Shown here: positions 1 through 11,654 of the stretch, piece after piece
Layout of the letters: every line of letters begins with the position of its first letter
How positions within the stretch are numbered: the first letter of the stretch is position 1
Source: Archivesica marissinica
Lineage: Eukaryota; Mollusca; Bivalvia; Venerida; Vesicomyidae
Length of the DNA stretch: 64,000 bases
NCBI GenBank assembly: GCA_014843695.1
Contig: CM026395.1
Span: forward strand, 45,122,396-45,186,395
Direction: 5' to 3'
The notes under the pieces: model-generated
Told to the model about the DNA's origin: nothing
Database searches by the model: none
What the model saw: only the letters and a program-made list of their open reading frames with translations
Made by a program: the position numbers and the translations under genes

Positions 1-3000
1 AAAGGACATGTTCACTATTTCCTAAGCCATATCAACATAAAGAACATGTTCACTATTTCCTAAATCATATTCACATAAAGGACGTGTTCACTATTTCCTA
101 AATCACATTCACATAGAGCACATGTTCACTATTTTCGAAACCATATCCAGATAAAGGACATATTCACTATTTCCTAAACAATAACTGCATAAAGGACATG
201 TTCACTATTTTCTAAGCCATATCCACATAAAGGACATGTTCACTATTTCCTAAGCCATATTCACATAAAGGACATGTTCACTATTTCCTAAGCCATATCC
301 ACATAAAGGACATGTTCACTATTTCCTAAATCATTTTCACATAGAGCACATGTTCACTATTTCCTAAACCATATCCACATAAAGGACATGTTCACTATTT
401 CCTAAACCATATCCACATAAAGGACATGTTCACTATTTCCTAAACCATATCCACATAAAGGACATGTTCACTATTTCCTAAATCATATCCACATAAAGGA
501 CATGTTCACTATTTCCTAAATCATATTCACATAAAGGACATGTTCACTATTTCCTAAGCCATATCAACATAAAGAACATGTTCACTATTTCCTAAATCAT
601 ATTCACATAAAGGACGTGTTCACTATTTCCTAAATCACTTTCACATAGAGCACATGTTCACTATTTTCGAAAATATCCAGATAAAGGACATATTCACTAT
701 TTCCTAAACAATAACTGCATAAAGGACATGTTCACTATTTTCTAAGCCATATCCACATAAAGGACATGTTCACTATTTCCTAAGCCATATCCACATAAAG
801 GACATGTTCACTATTTCCTAAACCATATCAACATAAAGACATGTTCACTATTTCCTAAACCATATCCACATAAAGGACATGTTCACTATTTCCTAAACAA
901 TATCCGCATAAAGGACATGTTCACTATTTCCTAAACCATATTCACATAGAGCACATGTTCACTATTTCCTAAACCATATTCACATAGAGCACATGTTCAC
1001 TATTTCCTAAACCATATCCACATAACGGACATGTTCACTATTTCCTAAACCATATCCACATAAAGGACATGTTCACTATTTCCTAAATCATATCCACATA
1101 AAGGACATGTTCACTATTTCCTAAATCATATTCACATAAGGACATGTTCACTATTTCCTAAGCCATATCAACATAAAGAACATGTTCACTATTTCCTAAA
1201 TCATATTCACATAAAGGACATGTTCACTATTTCCTAAATCATATTCACATAAAGGACATGTTCACTATTTCCTAAACCATATCCACATAAAGGACATGTT
1301 CACTATTTCCTAAACCATATCCACATAAAGGACATGTTCACTATTTCCTAAACCATATCCACATAAAGGACATGTTCACTATTTCCTAAACCATATCCAC
1401 ATAAAGGACATGTTCACTATTTCCTAAACCATATCCGCATAAAGGACATGTTCACTATTTCCTAAACCATATTCACATAGAGCACATGTTCACTATTTCC
1501 TAAACCATATCCACATAAAGGACATGTTCACTATTTCCTAAACCATATCCACATAAAGGACATGTTCACTATTTCCTAAGTCATATTTACATAGAGCACA
1601 TGTTCACTATTTCCTAAATCATTTTCACATAAAGGACATGTTCACTATTTCCTAAACCATATCCACATAAAGAACATGTTCACTATTTCCTAAACCATAT
1701 CCACATAAAGGACATGTTCACTATTTCCTAAACCATATCCACATAAAGGACATGTTCACTATTTTCTAAATCATATCCACATAAAGGACATGTTCACTAT
1801 TTCCTAAACCATATCCACATATAGGACATGTTCACTATTTCCTAAATCATATTCACATAAAGGACATGTTCACTATTTCCTAAGCCATATCTGCATAAAG
1901 GACATGTTCACTATTTCCTAAATCATATTCACATAGAGCACATGTTCACTATTTTCTAAACCATATCCACATAAAGGACATGTTCACTATTTCCTAAGCC
2001 ATATTCACATAAAGGACATGTTCACTATTTCCTAAGCCATATCCACATAAAGGACATGTTCACTATTTCCTAAATCATTTTCACATAGAACACATGTTCA
2101 CTATTTCCTAAACCATATCCACATAAAGGACATGTTCACTATTTCCTAAGCCATATCTGCATAAAGGACATGTTCACTATTTTCTAAACCATATCCACAT
2201 AAAGGACATGTTCACTATTTCCTAAACCATATCAACATAAAGGACATGTTCATTATTTCCTAAACCATATCAACATAAAGGACATGTTCACTATTTCCTA
2301 AACCATATCCGCATAAAGGACATGTTCACTATTTCCTAAACCATATCTGCATAAAGGACATGTTCACTATTTCCTAAGTCATATTCACATAGAGCACATG
2401 TTCACTATTTCCTAAATCATATTCACATAGAGGACATGTTCACTATTTCCTAAACCATATCCACATAAAGGACATGTTCACTATTTCCTAAACCATATCC
2501 ACATAAAGGACATGTTCACTATTTCCTAAACCATATCCACATAAAGGACATGTTCACTATTTCCTAAACCATATCCACATAAAGGACATGTACATTGAAT
2601 TCATGTTCCTATAATATTATAAAGGACTTTCACTATTTCTAAATCATATCCACATATAGGGCATGTTCACTATTTCCTAAACCATATCCACATAAAGGAC
2701 ATGTTCACTATTTCCTAAATCATATTCACATAAAGGACATGTTCACTATTTCCTAAGCCATATCTGCATAAAGGACATGTTCACTATTTCCTAAACCATA
2801 TTCACATAAAGGACATGTTCACTATTTCCTAAACCATTTCACATAAGGACATGTTCACTATTTCCTAAACCATATCCACATAAAGGACATGTTCACTATT
2901 TCCTAAACCATATCCACATAAAGGACATGTTCACTATTTCCTAAACCATATCCACATAAAGGACATGTTCACTATTTCCTAAACCATATCCACATAAAGG

Positions 3001-6000
3001 ACATGTTCACTATTTCCTAAACCATATCACATAAAGGACATGTTCACTATTTCCTAACCATATCCACATAAAGGACATGTTCACTATTTCCTAAACCATA
3101 TTCACATAAAGGACATGTTCACTATTTCCTAAACCATATCTGCATAAAGGACATGTTCACTATTTCCTAAATCATATTCACATAAAGGACATGTTCACTA
3201 TTTCCTAAACCATATCCACATAAAGGACATGTTCACTATTTCCTAAACCATATCAACATAAAGGACATGTTCACTATTTCCTAAACCATATCCACATAAA
3301 GGACATGTTCACTATTTCCTAAACCATATCCACATAAAGGACATGTTCACTATTTCCTAAATCATATTCACATAAAGGACATGTTCACTATTTCCTAAAC
3401 ATATTCACATAAAGGACATGTTCACTATTTCCTAAACCATATCCACATAAAGGACATGTTCACTATTTCCTAAACCATATCCACATAAAGGACATGTTCA
3501 CTATTTCCTAAACCATATCCACATAAAGGACATGTTCACTATTTCCTAAACCATATTCACATAAAGGACATGTTCACTATTTCCTAAACCATATCCACAT
3601 AAAGGACATGTTCACTATTTCCTAAACCATATCCACATAAAGGACATGTTCACTATTTCCTAAATCATATTCACATAAAGGACATGTTCACTATTTCCTA
3701 AACCATATTCACATAAAGGACATGTTCACTATTTCCTAAACCATATCCACATAAAGGACATGTTCACTATTTCCTAAACCATATCCACATAAAGGACATG
3801 TTCACTATTTCCTAAATCATATCCACATAAAGGACATGTTCACTATTTCCTAAACCATATCCACATAAAGGACATGTTCACTATTTCCTAAGCCATATCC
3901 ACATAAAGGACATGTTCACTATTTCCTAAACCATATCAACATAAAGGACATGTTCACTATTTCCTAAGTCATATTCACATAGAGCACATGTTCACTATTT
4001 CCTAAACGATATCTACATAAAGGACATGTTCACTATTTCCTAAACCATATTCACATAAAGGACATGTTCACTATTTCTTAAACCATATCTGCATAAAGGA
4101 CATGTTCTCTATTTCCTAAGTCATATTCACATATAGGACATGTTCACTTTTTCCTAAATCATATTCACATAGAGCACATGTTCACTATTTCCTAAACATA
4201 TCTGCATAAAGGACATGTTCACTATTTCCTAAGTCATATTCACATAAAGGACATGTTCACTATTTCCTAAATCATATTCACATAGAGCACATGTTCACTA
4301 TTTCCTAAACCATATCCACATAAAGGACATGTTCACTATTTCCTAAACCATATCCACATAAAGGACATGTTCACTATTTCCTAAACCATATCCACATAAA
4401 GGACATGTTCACTATTTCCTAAATCATATTCACATAAAGGACATGTTCACTATTTCCTAAACCGTATCCACATAAAGGACATGTTCACTATTTCCTAAAC
4501 CATATCCACATAAAGGACATGTTCACTATTTCCTAAACCGTATCCACATAAAGGACATGTTCACTATTTCCTAAACAATATCTGCATATAGGACATGTTC
4601 ACTATTTTATAAGCCATATCCACATAAAGGACATGTTCACTATTTCCTAAGCCATATTCACATAAAGGACATGTTCACTATTTCCTAAACCATATCCACA
4701 TAAAGGACATGTTCACTATTTCCTAAACCGTATCCACATAAAGGACATGTTCACTATTTCCTAAACAATATCTGCATTTAGGACATGTTCACTATTTTAT
4801 AAGCCATATCCACATAAAGGACATGTTCACTATTTCCTAAGCCATATTCACATAAAGGACATGTTCACTATTTCCTAAGCCATATTCACATAAAGGACAT
4901 GTTCACTATTTCCTAAACCATATCCACATAAAGGACATGTTCACTATTTCCTATACCATATCCACAAAACGGACATGTTCACTATTTCCTAAACCATATC
5001 CACATAAAGGACATGTTCACTATTTCCTAAACCATATTCACATAAAGGACATGTTCACTATTTCCTAAATCATATCACATAAAGGACATGTTCACTATTT
5101 CCTAAATCATATTCACATAGAGGACATGTTCACTATTTCCTAAATCATATCACATAAAGGACATGTTCACTATTTCCTAAACCATATCCACATAAAGGAC
5201 ATGTTCACTATTTCCTAAGCCATTTCACATAAAGGACATGTTCACTATTTCCTAAATCATATTCACATAAAGGACATGTTCACTATTTCCTAAATCATAT
5301 CCACATAAGGACATGTTCACTATTTCCTAAACCATATCCACATAAAGGACATGTTCACTATTTCCTAAACCATATTCACATAAAGGACATGTTCACTATT
5401 TCCTAAGTCATATTCACATAAAGGACATGTTCACTATTTCCTAAATCATATTCACATAAAGGACATGTTCACTATTTCCTAAACCATATCCACATAAAGG
5501 ACATGTTCACTATTTCCTAAACCATATCCACATAAAGGACATGTTCACTATTTCCTAAACCATATCCACATAAAGGACATGTTCACTATTTCCTAAACCA
5601 TATCCACATAAAGGACATGTTCACTATTTCCTAAACCATATCCACATAAAGGACATGTTCACTATTTCCTAAACCATATCCACATAACGGACATGTTCAC
5701 TATTTCCTAAACCATATCAACATAAAGGACATGTTCACTATTTCCTAAATCATATCCACATAAAGGACATGTTCACTATTTCCTAAATCATATTCACATA
5801 AAGGACATGTTCACTATTTCCTAAACCATATCCACATAAAGGACATGTTCACTATTTCCTAAACCATATCCACATAAAGGACATGTTCACTATTTCCTAA
5901 ACAATATCCACATAAAGGACATGTTCACTATTTCCTAAACCTATCCACATAAAGGACATGTTCACTATTTCCTAAATCATATTCACATAAAGGACATGTT

Positions 6001-6303
6001 CACTATTTCCTAAACCATATCCACATAAAGGACATGTTCACTATTTTCTAAGCCATATCCACATAAAGGACATGTTCACTATTTCCTAAGCCATATTCAC
6101 ATAAAGGACATGTTCACTATTTCCTAAGCCATATTCACATAAAGGACATGTTCACTATTTCCTAAACCATATCCACATAAAGGACATGTTCACTATTTCC
6201 TAAACCATATCCACATAAAGGACATGTTCACTATTTCCTAAACCATATCCACATAAAGGACATGTTCACTATTTCCTAAACCATATTCGCATAAAGGACA
6301 TGT
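1..6303. repeat. 38-bp satellite array (about 165 copies)
   Basis: A 38-bp unit with the core ACATGTTCACTATTTCC repeats head to tail without a break longer than about 30 bp. Units differ mainly in the linker (CCATATCCACATAAAGG against TCATATTCACATAGAGC), and a few carry one-base deletions. Larger periods are visible: a block of about 14 units (530-532 bp) near the start is repeated, and a 5-unit block (190 bp) is repeated around 4537 and 4727. The array runs off the left edge and ends in the assembly gap, so its true length is unknown. No coding capacity is apparent. Confidence 0.97.
2591..2620. other. Short non-satellite interruption of the 38-bp array
   Basis: About 30 bases beginning TACATTGAATTCATG replace the expected satellite sequence between two otherwise normal units. 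This is the only clear foreign segment in the 6.3 kb array. Its origin is not recognisable. It could be a small insertion or a repair scar. Confidence 0.6.
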
Positions 6304-7303
6304 NNNNNNNNNNNNNNNNNNNNNNNNNNNNNNNNNNNNNNNNNNNNNNNNNNNNNNNNNNNNNNNNNNNNNNNNNNNNNNNNNNNNNNNNNNNNNNNNN
6401 NNNNNNNNNNNNNNNNNNNNNNNNNNNNNNNNNNNNNNNNNNNNNNNNNNNNNNNNNNNNNNNNNNNNNNNNNNNNNNNNNNNNNNNNNNNNNNNNNNNN
6501 NNNNNNNNNNNNNNNNNNNNNNNNNNNNNNNNNNNNNNNNNNNNNNNNNNNNNNNNNNNNNNNNNNNNNNNNNNNNNNNNNNNNNNNNNNNNNNNNNNNN
6601 NNNNNNNNNNNNNNNNNNNNNNNNNNNNNNNNNNNNNNNNNNNNNNNNNNNNNNNNNNNNNNNNNNNNNNNNNNNNNNNNNNNNNNNNNNNNNNNNNNNN
6701 NNNNNNNNNNNNNNNNNNNNNNNNNNNNNNNNNNNNNNNNNNNNNNNNNNNNNNNNNNNNNNNNNNNNNNNNNNNNNNNNNNNNNNNNNNNNNNNNNNNN
6801 NNNNNNNNNNNNNNNNNNNNNNNNNNNNNNNNNNNNNNNNNNNNNNNNNNNNNNNNNNNNNNNNNNNNNNNNNNNNNNNNNNNNNNNNNNNNNNNNNNNN
6901 NNNNNNNNNNNNNNNNNNNNNNNNNNNNNNNNNNNNNNNNNNNNNNNNNNNNNNNNNNNNNNNNNNNNNNNNNNNNNNNNNNNNNNNNNNNNNNNNNNNN
7001 NNNNNNNNNNNNNNNNNNNNNNNNNNNNNNNNNNNNNNNNNNNNNNNNNNNNNNNNNNNNNNNNNNNNNNNNNNNNNNNNNNNNNNNNNNNNNNNNNNNN
7101 NNNNNNNNNNNNNNNNNNNNNNNNNNNNNNNNNNNNNNNNNNNNNNNNNNNNNNNNNNNNNNNNNNNNNNNNNNNNNNNNNNNNNNNNNNNNNNNNNNNN
7201 NNNNNNNNNNNNNNNNNNNNNNNNNNNNNNNNNNNNNNNNNNNNNNNNNNNNNNNNNNNNNNNNNNNNNNNNNNNNNNNNNNNNNNNNNNNNNNNNNNNN
7301 NNN
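6304..7303. other. Assembly gap of exactly 1000 N
   Basis: All 1000 bases are N, which suggests a placeholder length rather than a measured one. It separates the satellite from the LINE relic, so the missing reverse transcriptase part of that LINE may lie inside it. Open frames crossing it have no support. Confidence 0.99.
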
Positions 7304-8305
7304 ATGTTTAAAAATCGTGTCATTTTGAGTGATATCTTATGGAAAAGTGGGTCGCTCACTTCACGCATAATAGACGTAAATGATTTCACCAATGTATTAG
7401 TATCATTTAAATCATTGCTATGATAATCATGAATAATGCGATTAAAATATGGCAATTTACTTATTAAACCTGTACGGAATTCATTCCTATGAACATCGGA
7501 CCAAGTAGTGTATTCGTGTTGCTCTACACAGTCTACTATTTCGTCAACGAGCGGACAGCAAATATGTATATGCAACGGAGCGTGGTCGCTAAATTCATTA
7601 AAGACACCAACTTTAAATGTGTTCACACAATTGAAATCTTGTTCATGTAATAATAGATAATCTATGACTGAACTAGCTGAATTATTGAAATAAGTATAAT
7701 TTCTGCAAATATCATCGTGCAGACGACCATTTGCTATACGTAGTGAGGTAGCCTTGCACAAGTCGAGTAATTTGTTACCATGTGAGTTACTCCCCTTGTC
7801 TTGATTAGCGCGCATTAACATATTATCAGGTAGATAGTTATCATCATCCAGATCAGCGATATACATGTTGGCATCACTGTAATCCTTTTTGCAGGAGACC
7901 CTAGCATTGCAATCGCCGGAGACCAGAACCTTTCCCATAGAGTCATACAGATAAATATCATTTTACAATAGTTCAAACAGATCCGCATCGATAAGATTTG
8001 TAATTGGAGAAGTATCTCCCCACATATATACAGCAGCAAAATATACATCAGATTTGTATCCAAAAAATATTTTATCAAATTTTAACCAGATTATTGTGTC
8101 ATGTACATTTTTCACTATGGAAATACCGTCTTTGAGAACATCTCTACAATAAATGACAATACCACCGCTATTGCGCCTGGCGTTGCGGTGTCTATACTTT
8201 CTATAGAAGTTAAAGCAGTGGTAGCCGTCTAATTCTATATCACTAGTTTTACATGTCCATGATTCTAGCACTGATACATTGGTAATACGCCACGATATAG
8301 GGAGA
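7304..8305 (-). pseudogene. Decayed LINE ORF2, apurinic-type endonuclease domain
   Basis: Read on the minus strand this encodes part of the endonuclease of a non-LTR retrotransposon, which nicks target DNA for target-primed reverse transcription. The N-terminal half shows a GY..FNFYRKYRHR stretch followed by RRNSGGIVIY and a YFAAVY strand. The second half shows SGDCNAR (family GDFNAR), SVIDYLLL and the terminal SDHAPLHI motif with the catalytic Asp-His pair. The two halves are in the same frame but are separated by an in-frame TAA at about 7963-7965. The extreme N terminus is missing and is replaced by a tandem repeat. The 3' side runs into the gap, so the reverse transcriptase is not visible. 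It resembles the LINE family at 59795-60912. It is certainly inactive as read. Confidence 0.88.
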
Positions 8306-8597
8306 GCGAACTGAGGTGACATACGCAAACAGTATTCACTAAATTCGTAATACGGAACAACATATGGTACGCGAATTGTGGTGACTTACGGAAACAGTAT
8401 TTACTAAATTCGTAGTAAGGACCGACATAGGGTACGCGAATTGTGGTGACTTACGGAAACAGTATTTACTAAATTCGTAGTAAGGACCGACATAGGGTAC
8501 GCGAATTTTGAAGACTTACGAAAGCCATATTTACTAAATTCATAAAACGGACCGACAGTATAGGGTAATCGAATAATGGTGACTTACGGGAGTAGTA
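8306..8597. repeat. 65-bp tandem repeat, about 4.5 copies
   Basis: Copies begin at about 8306, 8371, 8436, 8501 and, less well preserved, 8569. The unit contains GGTGACTTACGGAAACAGTA and ACTAAATTCGTA. The first copy lies exactly where the LINE endonuclease homology stops, so the repeat abuts or has replaced the LINE 5' end. Confidence 0.9.
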
Positions 8598-9311
8598 TTG
8601 TAATACCCCAGTATTTGAGATCAACAATTATATACATGTATATGCACATGTCATGTTCTAGTCAAATTTACCTTTATTTGCGTGTCATACAATTTTATCC
8701 ATGCAAGATTGTAATCCATGTTTACTTAAGTTAATCTGATGGGGTAATATTCATGTTATTGCCGTATTTTGTGTGTAAACTGTGTTTAGAAACTCTGCTA
8801 ACCACTGTGATGTAATGGCGGCTGCAATGTTGGTAAACTTACATCCGGGTCATTTGCATAGTTACAGACGCTTGTTTCTGTTTACTTTTCGAAACTAAAA
8901 TGTCAGTGAACTTTGACACGATGTCTAGGGGTTTTACCTCACAGAAGAGGAAAGTTGAGGTACTAGTCATTGATGTAAAGCCTTTCTTTATTTATTGGAA
9001 TCATAAATTATTGCAGACCCATTGAACTTTAGGCATTTTTCACTGTGTATTGGCCAATGGCCAGCGTTCGTTTTATCAGTACACAATGCGTAGCATTCCT
9101 TCCCAATGTGAATTGCACGATCAAGAGTGCGCGATGTGCACCGCACACTGTGCAGCGTTCTCTGCACGCGTTAGACGGTGAATTGCACATTTTAAACTGT
9201 GAATCTTCGCCAGTATGAGAGGAGAATAGGGGAAGATTGTAGAAGGACATTATAGAAAGGGACTTTATAGAGAGACATATGCTATATATACATATGCTGT
9301 TATGGAATGTG
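8598..9311. other. Unique DNA between the LINE relic and the triplet array
   Basis: No transposon or protein homology was recognised except the weak first-exon candidate described separately. From about 9045 to 9190 the sequence has several GTGCA/TGCAC words, but no ordered repeat. Confidence 0.5.
8900..8959 (+). CDS. Possible short first coding exon (unidentified)
   Basis: An ATG at 8900 opens 20 codons, including TSQKRKVE (basic, nuclear-localisation-like), up to a GAG/GTACTAG boundary that could be a splice donor. The frame continues open for a short way past the boundary. Upstream, at about 8814-8825, AATGGCGGC resembles a YY1 element often found just downstream of metazoan transcription starts. 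The protein is not recognised. The donor is non-ideal and no second exon was found, so this may be chance. It is listed because it is the only gene-like signal in this stretch. Confidence 0.22.
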
Positions 9312-10680
9312 GATTGGAATGCTGTTGCTGCAGCTGTTGTTGTTGCTGCTGCTGCTGCTGCTGTTGTTGTTGTTGTTGTTGTTGTTGCTGCTGCTGCTGC
9401 TGCAGCTGTTGCTGCTGTAGTTATTGTTGATGCTGCTGTTGTTGCTGCTGCTGCTGTTGTTTCTACTGCTTGTGTTGGTGCTGTTATTGTTGTTGCTGCT
9501 GCTGCTTTTATTGTTGTTGTTGCTGCTGCTGCTGCTGTTATTGTTGTTGTTGCTGCTGCTGCTGATATTGTTGTTGTTGCTGCTGGTGCTGTTATTGCTG
9601 TTGCTGCTGCTGCTGTTATTGTTGTTCTGTTGTCGCTGCGGCTGATTTTGTTGTTCATGTTGTTGTTGTTGTTACTGCTACTGCTGTTGTTTCTGCTGCT
9701 GTTGTTGTTGCTGTTATTGTTGTTGCTGTTGTTACTGCTGCTGATGTTGTTGTTGCTGCTGGTGCTGTTGTTGATGCTGCTACTGCAGATGTTGTTGCTG
9801 CTACTATTGCTGCTGCTGCTGCTGTTGTTGTTGCTGCTGCTGATGTTGTTGTTGTTGTTGTTGCTGCTGCTGCAACTGATGTTGTTGTTGCTGCTGCTGC
9901 TACTGCTGCTGTTGTTGTTGTTGTTGTTTGTTGCTGCTGCTGTTGCTGCTGCTGTTGCTGCTGCTGTTGTTGATGTCGTTGCTGTTGCTGCTGTTACTAC
10001 TGTTGTTGTTGCTGCTGTTGTTGTTGCTGTTGCTGCTGTTACTACTGTTGTTGTTGCTGCTGTTGTTGTTACTGTTGTTGTTGCTGCTGCTGATGTTGCT
10101 GTTGTTGTTGCTACTGCTGTTGTTACTGTTGTTGTTGTTGCTGCTACTGCTGTTACTGCTGTTGTTGTTACTGTTGTTGTTGTTGCTGTTGTTGTTGCTG
10201 TTGTTGTTGTTGCTGCTGATGATGATGTTGATGTTGCTGCTGCTGATGTTACTGCTGTTGTTGTTACTGATGTTGCTGCTGCTGTTGTTTTTGCTGTTGC
10301 TGCTGTTGCTGCTGCTTTTGTTGTTGTTGTTACTGCTGCTGCTGTTGCTGCTGTTGTTGTTGGTGGTGCTTTTGTTGCTGCTGCTTTTGTTGTTGGTGGT
10401 GATGCTGCTGTTGCTGCTGTTGCTGCTGTTGCTGCTGTTGCTGCTGCTGCTGCTTTTGTTGTTGTTGCTGCTGCTGTTGCTGCTACTTTTGTTGCTGCTG
10501 CTGCTTTTGTTGTTGTTGCTGCTGCTGTTGCTGCTACTTTTGTTGCTGCTGCTGCTTTTGTTGTTGGTGCTGCTGCTGTTGCTGCTGCTTTTGTTGTTGA
10601 TGCTGCTGCTGTTGCTGCTGCTTTTGTTGTAGTTGTTGTTTTTGTTGTTGTTGTTGTTGCTGCTGCTGCTGCTGCTGTTG

Positions 10681-10752
<72 letters not shown>

Positions 10753-10753
10753 A
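9312..10753. repeat. CTG/TTG triplet microsatellite, about 1.44 kb
   Basis: Nearly every codon-sized step is CTG or TTG, with scattered GTG, ATG, TTA, TTT and ACT. The longest pure run is 22 CTG at 10687-10752, at the right end. Left of that the array is interrupted and old-looking. Because the period is three, several frames are open (Leu, Ala/Val, and on the minus strand Gln, Ala/Thr or Ser/Asn runs). None has a flanking conserved domain, so it is not called coding. CTG runs form slipped hairpins and are prone to length change. Confidence 0.96.
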
Positions 10754-10754
10754 T

Positions 10755-11003
10755 GCTTTATCACAATCTATATAGAACTTGATGATAAATAACCACCCAT
10801 TGTATTTGTGTGAACAATTGCTGTTTGTCCAACTGGAGAATTTGAACAGTAAAGTGTTCTCTGTCATAAAGTTCCAATGAAACATTAACCATCACTCATT
10901 AATAACGGCTTCTCTATTTGTATCACAAAAACTGGCAAGATATTTATTTCAGCTTCCATAAAGTGATGACAATATCACGTAATTTAGCATTGAGCACCAA
11001 TTG
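10755..11003. other. Unique spacer, nothing recognised
   Basis: AT-rich sequence between the triplet array and SINE-like remnants. No open frame with family features, tRNA-like box or terminal repeat was seen. Confidence 0.5.
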
Positions 11004-11395
11004 TGTTTGTTTGTTTTTTTGCGCTTAAAGTCACATGAACTGTTTAGGTCATATGGCAACTATATTATTGACTCTATTAGACACGTACATGAGAATAGTA
11101 GTGAACGCTTCCAAGTGGTCTAATACTCACGAAATGCTATATCCATTTCCCGAAAGCAATATGTGTTCTTGTTTTGGGGCTTAAAGTCACACAAACAACT
11201 TATGTCATATGGCAAACTCTACATCGATTATTGATAGAGGAAGACCCCGGGTGCCCCTCCGAGCTATTTTTCAGCCACGGACGGGGCATCGAAATATAAC
11301 CACCGACCTTCCTCACGTGAAAGAATTCCACACCCCCAGTGAGATTGGAACCTATAGGTGAGGTGCAAGAGATTGTGTCCCAAAAACAATCGGGA
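11004..11395 (-). mobile_element. Two overlapping remnants of a Ser/Leu-type tRNA SINE
   Basis: The phrase GGCTTAAAGTCACA..AA..T.TGTCATATGGCAA occurs twice, near 11020 and 11178. The second copy continues into GACCCCGGGTGCCC, CAGCCACGGACGGGGC, ACCACCGACCTTCCTCAC and a degraded end near 11375. The same ordered phrases recur at 49730, 59258, 62285, 62815 and 63779. In the 59258 copy the right end is an inverted tRNA-like head, so the element reads on the minus strand. The tRNA-like head of this copy is decayed. Confidence 0.6.
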
Positions 11396-11654
11396 CAGGA
11401 TAGCCCTTACTTAATACATGTCATTGATACCAACCGTTATTCGAATCGTGTATTGGCCTACGACACATACATGAAACATGTACGTGGAAGAAAGTATGAA
11501 CACCACAAACTGTTCACAAGCATAATTTTCACAATTGAATGCCTTGTATTATTGGGAAGGCGGTCTTTATTGCACTGGTTGATATGGCGTCTGGTTGTAA
11601 ATACAGACTAAATACAAAACTGTTACTAGAGGATTCAAAACATACACAATTCCA

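Noticed and set aside
6238..7938. Single 566-residue protein crossing the gap
   Set aside because: It is joined only through 1000 N. The endonuclease part is real LINE homology, but the last 21 residues come from the satellite.
9029..10885. 618-codon minus-strand Ala/Thr/Ser/Asn-rich protein, and polyQ and polyLeu frames
   Set aside because: All are direct translations of the CTG/TTG array in different frames, with no conserved domain outside the array.
11339..11611. 90-codon plus-strand open frame as a gene
   Set aside because: It begins inside a SINE remnant and shows no recognisable feature or codon bias.
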